Of a stretch of DNA of 64,000 bases, positions 43,943 through 53,759 are shown one piece after another (within the stretch, counting starts at the first letter, position 1; each line of letters opens with the position of its first letter). The translations under genes were made by a program, and so were the position numbers. This stretch comes from Cytophagales bacterium (GTDB lineage Bacteria; Bacteroidota; Bacteroidia; Cytophagales; Cyclobacteriaceae): NCBI GenBank assembly GCA_033344775.1, contig JAWPMT010000005.1, positions 2,177,001-2,241,000 of the forward strand. Reading direction: 5' to 3'. Under the pieces are notes generated by a model that ran no database searches, was not told the origin of the DNA, and saw nothing but the letters and a program-made list of their open reading frames with translations.

Positions 43943-46327
43943 ATGCTTCGATACCTTTTCAAATTCACAATTAGGGGACTGATTCGCAACCGGACTTTTA
44001 CAGCGATCAATATCATTGGCCTGTCTCTTGGACTTACGGCATTCATGCTGATCCATAACTATACCGCTTTTGAGAAAAGCTACGAAGCACATGTTCCAGA
44101 TCATGAAAATATCTATCGGGTAACGCGACTTTACGAAAGTGATAATTCCGCTCAATATGCAAACAACTTTGCGGCATTGGGTCCGGACGTGACACTGGAA
44201 TTGCCACAAGTGGAAAATCATGCGCGCCTGATCCTTACTGATAAGATCTATTCCAATTTCGCGCTTTCTTATTTTGGAAAAGGCGTCAATGCCATCACGT
44301 TTAACCACGACAAAGCCTTTTTTGCTGATCAGGGAGTAATTGATCTTTTCCTGCATGATTGGATTAGCGGTGATCGGGCCAATGCCCTCAATGCGCCCAA
44401 TCAGGTGGTACTTTCCAGGTCAGAAGCAGCTAAATATTTTGGGGAGGGAGAAGCGATTGGTAAGACACTGAAACTCAATGGGGGTCAAAGCCTGAAGGTA
44501 AGTGGGGTTTTTGAGGACCAGCCTCAGAACTCACATTTGAACCTCAAAGTGCTGTGTTCCATGAAAAGCCTGCCTGAAAACTGGAACCTGGACCATGAAT
44601 GGGGTTGGGGTAATTTCCATACCTACCTCAAGGTTTCCAATACCCAGGGATTGGCGGAAAGCATCCATGAGATAGCAAGTAGACACTTGCAGCAAGGTGA
44701 GGGCTTGCCTTCACATTTTCCATTGCAGCCATTGGCCAGTATCCATTTGGAATCTGAAGCACTGCACGAAATCCAGTCCAATGGCAGCGCCCAATCGGTT
44801 CGATTCCTGGACATCATAGCGTGGGTCATTCTTTTTATCGCAACCATCAATTTTATCAACCTTTTCACTGCGCGTTCTATTGAACGAATTAAAGAAGTAA
44901 GCCTGAAAAAAGTCATCGGTTCTTCACAGCTTCAAATGCTGGCGCAGTTCATGATGGAAGTTTTGGTGGTCAGTGTCATTGCTTGTACGGTTGCCTTTAC
45001 TGCCACACAATTTCTGGTGCACCCACTACACAATTTATTGGGCATTAAGTTCTCCGCTGATTGGACCATGCAGTTGATCAATGCAGGCTTATTCATTCTT
45101 TTGCTGTCAGCAGTCGCCTTTTATCCTTCGCTATGGCTGTCTAGAAAAGGTTCTTTTGGCATGGTACGCAAAGTTGCTTCTCCCGTTCGAGGCATTAGTG
45201 TGAGACACGTTCTTGTTACCACGCAATTTGCTTTGACTTCTTTATTGCTTATAGGAACCTCGATCATATATGATCAGAAACAATACATGATCGAAAAGCC
45301 CAGTGGTTTCAACAAGGATCAAATGTTGGTGGTGAGCTTGCCTTCTACAATCACAGACAACAGGGAGTATGAATCTGCCAGGTTCATCAATGTGTTGGAT
45401 CAGGATACACGATTTGGGACCATAGGCAGGGTGGCACATCTGCCGGGGTACGAAGTGACTCGAATGCGTTGGATCTATCGGCAGGGTCAGCCAGCCAATG
45501 ACGGGACGTATCCAAAAGTCATTGCGGCAGACGAAGGCTTCTTCAAAAGCCTAAACCACCAACTACTGGCAGGTAGATTCTTTAGCAAAGATTTTGTAGA
45601 GGACTCTTCGATCGTGCTCAATGAGAAGGCCATTACTGACTTAGGTTTTCAAAGCCCTGAAGAGGCAGTGGGAACGAATATATTCTATGAAAACCGGTTG
45701 CACAAAGTGATTGGTGTGGTGGCCAATTATCACCAGCAGTCGTTGAAATCTGATTTCAATCCCATTGTATTTCTACCCATGCCGTGGTTGTTTCAGTATT
45801 ATACGGTGCCTCTGAAAGGGGGTCAGCTGGAAGAAAGTATCAACGTGGCCAGACAACAATATGCGGAGTTGTATCCCAACGATCACTTTGAATTTTTCTT
45901 CCTGGATACCTATTTCAATCTGCAATATCAGCAGGACATTCGGTTTGGTCAGATCACAGCCATATTCTCAGGCCTGGCGATTTTCATTGCATTATTTGGG
46001 CTTTCCGGTCTAACCTTATTTGCGGTAGATCAACGCATCAAAGAGATCAGTGTTCGTAAGGTATTGGGTGCCAGCTTTCAACAGTTGCTTTGGCTCTTCA
46101 ACTCCTCATTTACCAAACTGATCCTGATCGCTTTTGTCTTAAGTGCTCCGTTGGCCTATTACCTGATGAACGACTGGCTGACGACTTATTCGTATCGGAT
46201 CAGCTTGCAGTGGACACACTTTATGATTCCGCTATCCATGGTTTTGGGGTTAGCGTTGGCGATTACTGCAGCAGTGGTGGTCCGTTTTGCCAATGTGAAC
46301 CCAGCGGAAACTTTGCGTAACGACTAA
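43943..46327 (+). CDS. ABC transporter permease, MacB/FtsX type (tandem copy 1)
   Basis: 794 residues with the same order as the other permeases: first helix (IIGLSLGLTAFMLIHNYTAF), MacB-type periplasmic domain, three helices near 280-420, second periplasmic domain, and FtsX end (QRIKEISVRKVLGASFQQLL, tail NPAETLRND). It is clearly similar to the next gene along its full length (shared KEVSLKKVIGS, FYPSLWLS/FYPAFWLS, HLPGYEVTR, LNHQLLAGR), so the two are tandem duplicates. No ATPase gene is nearby. Substrate unknown. Confidence 0.9.
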   Translation: MLRYLFKFTIRGLIRNRTFTAINIIGLSLGLTAFMLIHNYTAFEKSYEAHVPDHENIYRVTRLYESDNSAQYANNFAALGPDVTLELPQVENHARLILTDKIYSNFALSYFGKGVNAITFNHDKAFFADQGVIDLFLHDWISGDRANALNAPNQVVLSRSEAAKYFGEGEAIGKTLKLNGGQSLKVSGVFEDQPQNSHLNLKVLCSMKSLPENWNLDHEWGWGNFHTYLKVSNTQGLAESIHEIASRHLQQGEGLPSHFPLQPLASIHLESEALHEIQSNGSAQSVRFLDIIAWVILFIATINFINLFTARSIERIKEVSLKKVIGSSQLQMLAQFMMEVLVVSVIACTVAFTATQFLVHPLHNLLGIKFSADWTMQLINAGLFILLLSAVAFYPSLWLSRKGSFGMVRKVASPVRGISVRHVLVTTQFALTSLLLIGTSIIYDQKQYMIEKPSGFNKDQMLVVSLPSTITDNREYESARFINVLDQDTRFGTIGRVAHLPGYEVTRMRWIYRQGQPANDGTYPKVIAADEGFFKSLNHQLLAGRFFSKDFVEDSSIVLNEKAITDLGFQSPEEAVGTNIFYENRLHKVIGVVANYHQQSLKSDFNPIVFLPMPWLFQYYTVPLKGGQLEESINVARQQYAELYPNDHFEFFFLDTYFNLQYQQDIRFGQITAIFSGLAIFIALFGLSGLTLFAVDQRIKEISVRKVLGASFQQLLWLFNSSFTKLILIAFVLSAPLAYYLMNDWLTTYSYRISLQWTHFMIPLSMVLGLALAITAAVVVRFANVNPAETLRND

Positions 46328-46357
46328 GTTTTCAATTCAACTAAAAAGAATCACAAA

Positions 46358-48727
46358 ATGCTAAATTTCCTATTCAAAGTAAGTTGGAGAGGGCTTCGTC
46401 GTAATTGGCTTTTTTCAGCCATCAATGTGATTGGCTTGTCGCTCGGAATGATGGCTTTCATGTTGATCATGGCCTATGTAAAGTATGAAAACAGCTACGA
46501 TAAACATGTGCCTGATTTTGAGTCGATTTATCGAATCATCCAGATAGCTGGTGAGGAACGGCCAAGACCTTTTGCGATCACTGACCCTGCTTTAGGCCCT
46601 GCTGTTAACCAGGCACTACCAGAAGTGAGCAAGTTTGGGAGATTGATTCCGACGGATAAACTACTCTCAAATTATTCGCTTTCCTATTTTCAAGAGGGGA
46701 ATTCCACCATCACTTTCAACTACAATGATGCTTATTTCGCAGATCCAGGTATTGTGGAATTGTTTCTTCATGATTGGGTTGCCGGGGATCGTGATGAAGC
46801 ATTAATCGGACCCAATGAGATCATTTTAGCTGCATCAGAAGCCAGGAGGTTTTTTGGAGCGTCAAATCCTATTGGTAAAATACTGATGAGAAATGGCAAA
46901 GAGCAGCTGACTGTTGTGGGTGTTTTCCAAGATACACCCAATAACACGCACTTATCCTTGAAAGTGTTGGTCTCTATGAAGACCCTCCCGGAACGTTTGA
47001 ACCTGAATCAGGATTGGGACTGGCGTAACTATATGACTTACATCAAGAGCGATACCGATATTGGGTTACAAGAAAAGATAGAACAGATCGTTCACGAGCA
47101 AAAAGGTCGGGAAATGACCATGCCACTTCAACGCCTTGCAGACATCCACTTGGAATCGAAGGCCGAGATGGACATCAGTACTAATGGTAATGGCGATTCT
47201 ATTCGATTTCTTGAAATGATCGCCTGGGTGATCATCCTCATCGCGGCCATCAATTTCTTTAATTTTTTTACGGCAAGGGCGATAGATAGGATCAAGGAAG
47301 TGAGCTTGAAAAAAGTGATTGGTTCCAATTATTGGCAAATGGTTGCTCAATTTCAGATCGAGGTTTTTTTAGTGAGTCTGGTAGCTTGTATGTTGGCTGC
47401 GACATGTGTCCAATTGATTTCTCCTCTTTTTATGGAGGTACTTGATGTCACATTCATTTACTCATGGAAAACTCAGTTAGTACAAAGCTTATCTTTCATT
47501 GGAGCCATGCTTTTATTCAGCTTTTATCCAGCATTTTGGCTCTCAAAAAGGGGTTCATTGGACATGCTTCGAAGGGTTAGCTCCCGTTTGGGCGGTGTAT
47601 GGATCCGAAAAATATTGGTGATTTTGCAGTTTGCATTCACCACTATTTTACTGATTGGAACTATCGTAATCGACGATCAAAAATCATTCATGATTTCGAA
47701 ACCAAAAGGCTTTGATAAAGATCAATTACTGGCCATAAAGTTTCCCGCTATTATGAAAGGAAATCGGGAACAGGTATCAGATCGTTTTATTGCTGCACTC
47801 AAGAACTACCCGGAGTTTGGAGAAGTAGGCCGAGCCGCACATCTACCGGGTTATGAAGTTACACGTGGAAGAGTCGTCACTCGAGTGGATTCTGTAAGAG
47901 ATTGGAGTGGACCCAGGGTGATTGGAGCGGATGAAGGTTACTTTACTTCCTTGAATCATCAGTTATTGGCCGGCCGACTATTTGATGACGCATTTAACGA
48001 TGATCGATCCATCATCTTGAACGAAAAGGCCATTCAAGATCTGGAATTCCATCATATCGAAAAAGCGATCGGCACCACAGTCATGTTTGAAGAAAAGCAA
48101 TATCAACTAATTGGTATCGTATCAAATTATCATCAAACATCCTTAAGGACTCCTTATCCGGCAGTCGCTTTTGTTAAGCACCCTTGGCTTTATCAATACT
48201 TCACTATCAAAATCCAGGGATGGGCTTTGGAAGAGAGTGTCACCCTGGCACGTACGCTATACAGCGAGTTGTATCCAGATGATTATTTTGAGTATTTCTT
48301 TCTGGACGAGTACTTCAATGAACAATTTATAGAGGACATCAAATTCGGAAAGATTACAACCCTTTTCTCCGGTTTGGCCATTTTCATTGCCCTTTTTGGT
48401 TTATCAGGGCTTACCTTATTTGCTGCCAATCAACGGATCAAAGAAATCAGTGTCCGAAAGGTACTTGGTGCCGGATTTCGGCATCTATTGTGGCTTTTCA
48501 ATTCCTCTTTTTCAAAATTGATTCTGATTGCATTTGTGGTGAGTGCGCCACTTGCGTATTACCTCATGAGCGACTGGCTGACGAATTTCTCCTATCAAAT
48601 CAGCTTACATTGGGGACATTTCCTGGTTCCGTTGATCATGGTTTTGGCCATGGCATTGGTCATCACAGCAGCAATTGTGGTACGCATTGCTCAAGTAAAC
48701 CCGGCCGAGACTTTGAGAAGTGAATGA
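46358..48727 (+). CDS. ABC transporter permease, MacB/FtsX type (tandem copy 2)
   Basis: 789 residues, 30 bases after copy 1, same strand and full-length similarity. Shared elements include the first helix (NVIGLSLGMMAFMLIMAY), KEVSLKKVIGSNYWQMVAQF, HLPGYEVTR, SLNHQLLAGRLF, a YFFLDEYFN element, and the end QRIKEISVRKVLGAGFRHLL. Together with copy 1 it may form a heterodimeric permease. It ends 10 bases before the convergent TonB receptor gene. Confidence 0.9.
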   Translation: MLNFLFKVSWRGLRRNWLFSAINVIGLSLGMMAFMLIMAYVKYENSYDKHVPDFESIYRIIQIAGEERPRPFAITDPALGPAVNQALPEVSKFGRLIPTDKLLSNYSLSYFQEGNSTITFNYNDAYFADPGIVELFLHDWVAGDRDEALIGPNEIILAASEARRFFGASNPIGKILMRNGKEQLTVVGVFQDTPNNTHLSLKVLVSMKTLPERLNLNQDWDWRNYMTYIKSDTDIGLQEKIEQIVHEQKGREMTMPLQRLADIHLESKAEMDISTNGNGDSIRFLEMIAWVIILIAAINFFNFFTARAIDRIKEVSLKKVIGSNYWQMVAQFQIEVFLVSLVACMLAATCVQLISPLFMEVLDVTFIYSWKTQLVQSLSFIGAMLLFSFYPAFWLSKRGSLDMLRRVSSRLGGVWIRKILVILQFAFTTILLIGTIVIDDQKSFMISKPKGFDKDQLLAIKFPAIMKGNREQVSDRFIAALKNYPEFGEVGRAAHLPGYEVTRGRVVTRVDSVRDWSGPRVIGADEGYFTSLNHQLLAGRLFDDAFNDDRSIILNEKAIQDLEFHHIEKAIGTTVMFEEKQYQLIGIVSNYHQTSLRTPYPAVAFVKHPWLYQYFTIKIQGWALEESVTLARTLYSELYPDDYFEYFFLDEYFNEQFIEDIKFGKITTLFSGLAIFIALFGLSGLTLFAANQRIKEISVRKVLGAGFRHLLWLFNSSFSKLILIAFVVSAPLAYYLMSDWLTNFSYQISLHWGHFLVPLIMVLAMALVITAAIVVRIAQVNPAETLRSE

Positions 48728-48737
48728 CTTCAATAGG

Positions 48738-50957
48738 TTAGAATTGAAAGGATAAAGCCGATTTAAGAAAGAATGGAGACCCTGGTGTGTAGTGTAATTC
48801 TTCCACTGCATTAGGTTCATCCCGAAGCCTGGAATTCGTCGCGAATTGTGCTTCGTTCCAATCAACATTGAACAGGTTCTGAATCTCAATACTTACCCCA
48901 ATCCCTTTGGTTTCATAGCGACATTTGGCGGAGGTGATCCCATAACCCAACGCGGTGATGGAATTATCCTCAATTGCTGGTCGATCGGACATTCCGGAAT
49001 AGGTAACTCCAAATTGGAAGCCTGAACGATGATGATAGTCCAGCGCGAAGGTTCCGCTCCATCTGGGTGCAAGCGGTACATGATTACTTCCACCTTCAAG
49101 ATCGGAGAATCGGGAGTGAGCAAAATTGATATCTGCATGAAGAAATAGCCCAGCGTAAGGCTCCACCTTCACTCCTAGTTCGAGACCTTTTCGGATACTT
49201 CTACCAGAAGGCTCGACAATGCCTTCGTCACCGACATAGACCAATTCTTGGTGTAAGAAGAGGTGGTAACCGACCAAATTGAAGTATACATTTTCCACAG
49301 GCTGCCAATTGAATTCCAGGTCCGTGCCATAAGCTGCAGGAAGTGTTTTGAGCGAGTCTGATTGCGTAACCACCCTGGCATCATTGCTATGAAAACCTCG
49401 AGCGAGTTTTAATCTGATTTGTAGGTCGTCTGATAGGCTTCTACTGATAGAAATCTTGGGGCTTAAGAAGCCCTGAGTGGCTGTGCTGATTGTCCCGGAC
49501 AATTGATCTTGATAGGAAAATTTCAGGAAATCATATCTGATCCCAGCCATGAGATGCCATGTCTTGAATTGTGCTTCGATACCAGCCAGTCCATGCATAT
49601 TGTCCTCTTCTATAGAACCGAATTGCCTTCTTTCAAGGTTTTCTGTTCGATTTCGGGTCTGAGTCAGCTCACTTTCAGCAACTCGATCACTTCGATTTCC
49701 CAGGCCTGCATTCCATATGATCAGGTTGCCTAAGAGGTTAAAATCAGACTCATATCTCGTTAACCCCTGCCAGATAGTTCGACTTTCGGCTTGCCGGATT
49801 TGGTCTCCATTGATGGGATCATTGAGAAAAAATGTGAAGTTGGAGTACAGCTCAAAATCATATCTAATCCAGTCCAATTGCGAATAAAATGATCCTTTCG
49901 AAAGGGCAGATTTGAAGTCAGTAGATAAACTCATCCGACTGGTAGTACCTCCTTCGGTATCATCAACAGCTCCGAATCGTGAAAGCCTTCCATTGCGTAC
50001 CAGACGATCGGGAATTTGTCCTGAAGCAGTCCATGAGTTACTGAATCCCATCATCTTAAATCCCAACCATTGATTGGAACGCAATCGCCATTGCTCTTTC
50101 AACAGCAGGTTGTATTTTCTTAACCCTTGCGGACTATCAAAGGGACCTTCTGTGAAGTGGGCTTCTGCTGCTATATAGGATTGATGACGCTTGTTATTTA
50201 ACAGATTAATCGACCCAAAGAGCCGACGCGTACCGAACTGACCCCAAGCCGCCTGAACCTGATTTTCCATGCGCGTTTTCGTTTGAAAGCTGACGTTTCC
50301 TGCCACATTGAAATTTCCCTGATCAGGATCGTAGGGTCCTTTTTCAAAATGGAGGTGTTGGACAGTTTCGGGGATCAAAAAATGTAAATCAGCATACCCC
50401 TGACCGTGCGCATGAGAGACCATATTGACGGGCATGCCATCTACATGAATGGCAATATCTGTTCCATGATCTAAATCAAAACCTCGAAGAAAAAGTTGCT
50501 CTGCTTTTCCTCCACCCGCGTGTTGACCAATAAAAAGCCCAGGTACGAGTTTGAGCAGCTCTTGAGAAGAGTTGAGGACTTTGGTTTCTAATGCCGCCTG
50601 AATCATTTGAAAAGAAGGGTCATAGCCTGGAGTAACGACGATGTTTTCAAATGAAACCACTTTCTCCTTCAGCACGAAGGTCACTTCGTCTTGTGAATTC
50701 CTAACCAACAAGGTGTCTGTAAAAAAAGCAACATGTGATACAATCAGTGTATCTTTTTGCGATAGTTGATTGAATCGGAAAAAGCCGGTTTCATCTGTGC
50801 GGGTGATATGATCCGAGTGGGAAGCCAGGACGTGTGCGCCAAAAACTGGCTGGCGGCTGGCATCCAGCACTTGTCCGGAAACCTGGGCATTTGCAAAACA
50901 AAGAGGTAACAAGCTTAGTACCGCGATAAGTGCGAAACCGCAAAATCGAAATTCCAT
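48738..50957 (-). CDS. TonB-dependent receptor
   Basis: 739 residues. Signal peptide (about 1-25), a carboxypeptidase-regulatory-like beta-domain (GQVLDASRQPVFGAHVLASH, about 27-105), a plug domain (115-225) with FLRGFDLDHGTDIAIHVDG and the family-specific VSHAHGQGYADLHFLIPET, then a beta-barrel ending in Phe (KSALSFQF). No SusD gene follows, so it is not a SusCD pair. The substrate could be a metal chelate or another scarce compound. A large hairpin in the 5' leader (50994-51079) suggests RNA-level control. Confidence 0.92.
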   Translation of the reverse strand: MEFRFCGFALIAVLSLLPLCFANAQVSGQVLDASRQPVFGAHVLASHSDHITRTDETGFFRFNQLSQKDTLIVSHVAFFTDTLLVRNSQDEVTFVLKEKVVSFENIVVTPGYDPSFQMIQAALETKVLNSSQELLKLVPGLFIGQHAGGGKAEQLFLRGFDLDHGTDIAIHVDGMPVNMVSHAHGQGYADLHFLIPETVQHLHFEKGPYDPDQGNFNVAGNVSFQTKTRMENQVQAAWGQFGTRRLFGSINLLNNKRHQSYIAAEAHFTEGPFDSPQGLRKYNLLLKEQWRLRSNQWLGFKMMGFSNSWTASGQIPDRLVRNGRLSRFGAVDDTEGGTTSRMSLSTDFKSALSKGSFYSQLDWIRYDFELYSNFTFFLNDPINGDQIRQAESRTIWQGLTRYESDFNLLGNLIIWNAGLGNRSDRVAESELTQTRNRTENLERRQFGSIEEDNMHGLAGIEAQFKTWHLMAGIRYDFLKFSYQDQLSGTISTATQGFLSPKISISRSLSDDLQIRLKLARGFHSNDARVVTQSDSLKTLPAAYGTDLEFNWQPVENVYFNLVGYHLFLHQELVYVGDEGIVEPSGRSIRKGLELGVKVEPYAGLFLHADINFAHSRFSDLEGGSNHVPLAPRWSGTFALDYHHRSGFQFGVTYSGMSDRPAIEDNSITALGYGITSAKCRYETKGIGVSIEIQNLFNVDWNEAQFATNSRLRDEPNAVEELHYTPGSPFFLKSALSFQF

Positions 50958-50993
50958 ATGATCTGGCGACTAATTGAAACGGGAGAAGAAATT

Positions 50994-51079
50994 TTAGTAG
51001 GGACTGGTATGGTAAGCCATGTTAACGATGGAGTCTGGAACCATCCATGCACTTACCAACCATTTCCAGTGTCCCCTAA
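50994..51079 (-). promoter_or_regulatory. 86-nt imperfect hairpin in the TonB-receptor leader
   Basis: Six arm pairs stack in order: TTAG/CTAA (50994-50997, 51076-51079), GGGA/TCCC (51000-51003, 51072-51075), CTGG/CCAG (51004-51007, 51066-51069), GGTAAG/CTTACC (51011-51016, 51052-51057), CATG/CATG (51018-51021, 51046-51049), GATGG/CCATC (51027-51031, 51041-51045). 27 base pairs in all, with internal loops. The element lies 37 bases before the receptor ATG. No known riboswitch class is recognised. The rest of 50958-51224 holds nothing else. Confidence 0.55.
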
Positions 51080-51224
51080 CCACTATTTATCAAGTATTTA
51101 CAGATGTGACCACCTCCCATGTGAACGCCAAGGGAGACTATTCCAAACTATCGATTGAATTATGAAAAGAATTGTTGTAAATACTTTCATGTCTGGATAT
51201 ACGACTAATATCACTACCAGAGAT

Positions 51225-52973
51225 TTATGAGTTGGAATAATTATTTGTTGTCCTTAATTTGAACCGATTGACTTGTTCGCCAAGCTTTGTTGAAACGTCA
51301 CCCAAAGTGATAAATCGTTGGTTAAATTCTGTCATTCCTGCGCTTAGCTCAGCGGCAGAAGCAGCCACCTGATCGGTTCCTGTAGCGGTTTCTTCTGCGA
51401 TGACCACCACCCCCTCGATCGCATCGGCGACTGATCTCATGAATGCTAGTTGTGATTGCGTATTCGATTGAATGACTTCCGAATGCTTCAAAGATTCCTG
51501 TGAAAGTTCCGCCATTTCCTTGAAGGTTCCAGAAGCCTGGAAAACGGCAGTTGCACTCTGGTTGCCAATGTATTCAATGGACCGAATATGCTTCATGGCG
51601 TTTTCTGTATCATCCATCGTTGATGTGATGAGCCCTTCGATCTCTGAGGCGGAAGCTTTCGCATGAGCGGCTAACTGACGAATTTGATTGGCAACTACAG
51701 AGAACCCTCGGCCTGAGTCACCTGCTTTTGCCGCCTCAATAGAAGCGTTCAAGGACAGCAGATTGGTTTGCTGAGAAATGTTTTGAATCATAAGGACGAT
51801 CCCGGATATTTTCCTTGATCGGTCATAAAATGAGTCCAGTACGGCTACGGCATTTTTTGCCTCCTTCAGCAAATGATTCATCGCATCAACGGCATCTTCC
51901 ATGTTCTCGATCCCATCGTTACCCTTTTTTACTCCCGTTTCTACCATGCGAAAGATCTCCTGACTTTGATGACTGATTTCTTCTGATAGACCCATCACTC
52001 GATCGGCCAATTGCGAAGATTGATCAATCTGTTCCAATTGTTGACTGGCTCCTTCACTCATCTGACCAATGGTGATAGCGATCTCATTGGTGCTCTGGGT
52101 CATTTCCCGATTGCTTGTGATCAGGGTATTGGTATGCGAATTCAGCTTCAATGAAACTGACTGAATTTCTTCCAACAAGCGATTCAATTGTGTGATTGCT
52201 GAATTCAGGTTCAGGGCTAGATTTCCCATCTCTCCTTTGCCAGGCGCCATGAAATGACCTGTAAGATCCCCGTCAGCTAGCGAATTGATGACACGATTTA
52301 CTTCTTTGACCGGAGCGATCAATGAGGCCAGCAGATTATTGACTGAATCTGTGAGTTCATGCCAGATACCAGCACTTTGATCGTTCTTCAATTTCAATTC
52401 AAAAACTCCTTCTTCTGCTGCTGATCTGACCACCTTGTTCGTCTCCAGGATCACATTGGATAAACTTTGATTCATTTCAATCAGAGAATTGCCAAGCAGA
52501 TCTTCAGGCCCTAAAGGGGTGTAATTGGAGGAAAGATCGCCTTGTTGGATTTTGGAGGCAAAGGATGAAGTGCGACTAACGGCCTGACCATACGCCTTCA
52601 ATGCCAATTGAATCTGGCCGATTTCATCCTTACGTCGGGAGAGGTCTCTTTCGGATACAGCTGTGACTTCTCCTTCGGCAAGTTTTGCCAGGTCTGAGGT
52701 AATGTCCAATAGTGGTATTCTAACCACGCGGTAAATATGCCAGTAAGCGAGTCCGAAACAGGCCAAGGTCATGGGTAATCCCCACATAAAAACATGCTCA
52801 ATGCCCATACCGCCGATGATGAAACAACTGATAGAAATTTCGACATCTACGGTGACGAAAGTGAACGCAATCCGAAAAATGATGCTATTTCCGAATAGCC
52901 GCTTGAGAATGATATAGAAAATGGGGTAAAGACCTAAAATAAGGCCTATAAAGTAGTAGTCTTCCGAATCCAT
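51225..52973 (-). CDS. Methyl-accepting chemotaxis-type transducer without periplasmic sensor
   Basis: 582 residues. Three hydrophobic segments (about 6-24, 30-55, 60-80) have only short loops, so there is no periplasmic ligand domain. HAMP-like segments follow (80-135, 140-190, 215-265), then the coiled-coil signalling domain with the hairpin tip TNLLSLNASIEAAKAGDSGR near residue 400 and GFSVVANQIRQLAAHAKASA. Whole-length adaptation sites are plausible. It presumably signals through a CheA kinase elsewhere in the genome. In a gliding or non-flagellated organism this would steer surface motility or a non-motility output. It stands alone, with a palindromic region upstream. Confidence 0.88.
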   Translation of the reverse strand: MDSEDYYFIGLILGLYPIFYIILKRLFGNSIIFRIAFTFVTVDVEISISCFIIGGMGIEHVFMWGLPMTLACFGLAYWHIYRVVRIPLLDITSDLAKLAEGEVTAVSERDLSRRKDEIGQIQLALKAYGQAVSRTSSFASKIQQGDLSSNYTPLGPEDLLGNSLIEMNQSLSNVILETNKVVRSAAEEGVFELKLKNDQSAGIWHELTDSVNNLLASLIAPVKEVNRVINSLADGDLTGHFMAPGKGEMGNLALNLNSAITQLNRLLEEIQSVSLKLNSHTNTLITSNREMTQSTNEIAITIGQMSEGASQQLEQIDQSSQLADRVMGLSEEISHQSQEIFRMVETGVKKGNDGIENMEDAVDAMNHLLKEAKNAVAVLDSFYDRSRKISGIVLMIQNISQQTNLLSLNASIEAAKAGDSGRGFSVVANQIRQLAAHAKASASEIEGLITSTMDDTENAMKHIRSIEYIGNQSATAVFQASGTFKEMAELSQESLKHSEVIQSNTQSQLAFMRSVADAIEGVVVIAEETATGTDQVAASAAELSAGMTEFNQRFITLGDVSTKLGEQVNRFKLRTTNNYSNS

Positions 52974-53020
52974 GGAACGAATGGAATATGGCAGGTTAGC
53001 AGATAGGGTTTAACAGTCTT

Positions 53021-53146
53021 ATATACGAATGCCTGGTTGATTTTAGATCACCTGATATTTGAAAAATTTAGTGTTTGTCCTAATAGGACATAGTCATGAG
53101 ATGGTCAGCTTTCAAATAATCCTGGATTGAATCAATGCTCGTATAT
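53021..53146. repeat. 126-bp nested palindromic region upstream of the MCP gene
   Basis: ATATACGA (53021-53028) / TCGTATAT (53139-53146) and ATTTGAAA (53057-53064) / TTTCAAAT (53110-53117) surround a perfect odd palindrome TGTCCTAATAGGACA (53076-53090), nearly concentric at about 53084. In the 424-base gap 52974-53397 this is the only clear structure. A 64-codon open frame (53171-53365) there is not convincing as a gene. Confidence 0.45.
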
Positions 53147-53397
53147 CAAAGTGGTTATAATAACTCGTGAATGATCTATCTATGGTACAATATTGCTCTG
53201 GGCCGATATTTTTTCGGTGCAAAAACTAATTTTCTGCAGGCCCAGACGAATTACGGTTCTCAGCAACTACTGGTACTGGATAAATTTACTTCGGAAGGAG
53301 ACTCACTAGCGGCAAAAATCACGGATCGATTAAATAGTCGGGTGATTCCTTGCAGCAGGGAATGAGGCTAGACAGGTTAAGAAAGCATGTGCATAAA

Positions 53398-53745
53398 TTA
53401 GCCCAATAATTCATGCAATATGATCTCGCTCTTGAATGGCTTGGTGAAATATCGGCAAATGAGTTGTTCCTCCAGGGCCTTTTCAATTTCCGGTGATTTC
53501 TGGAAACCAGATAAAAGATAAAATTTAATACCGGAGAATTGTTTCTTGGCTCTTTTTACGAATTCCAGTCCATCCATTTTAGGCATGCGCATATCCGAAA
53601 TAACGGTTTTGATTTCTTCATTTTCTTTCAATATTTCCAATGCTTCATTACCACCGATGGCCGTATAGATTTCAAACTCCGAACTGAAGGTAGCTTGAAA
53701 GAGAAATAGGTTGATGTCTTCATCATCAACATACAAAAGCTTCAT
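53398..53745 (-). CDS. Single-domain response regulator
   Basis: 115 residues, only a receiver domain: acidic pair Asp7-Asp8 in YVDDED, phosphoacceptor Asp51 in ISDMRMPKMDG, Ser in LLSGF, and Lys in FTKPF. There is no output domain. It lies 14 bases downstream of the PAS kinase gene stop, so it is translated with that kinase and is probably its phosphorylation target or a phosphate sink. A link to the MCP gene downstream is possible but there is a 424-base gap between them. Confidence 0.9.
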   Translation of the reverse strand: MKLLYVDDEDINLFLFQATFSSEFEIYTAIGGNEALEILKENEEIKTVISDMRMPKMDGLEFVKRAKKQFSGIKFYLLSGFQKSPEIEKALEEQLICRYFTKPFKSEIILHELLG

Positions 53746-53759
53746 GGTTTTTATTGTGT

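Noticed and set aside
53171-53365. 64-codon open frame on the plus strand
   Set aside because: No signal, no recognisable family and no neighbour context; the frame is short and lies in a region with palindromes. A decayed gene is possible but not supported.
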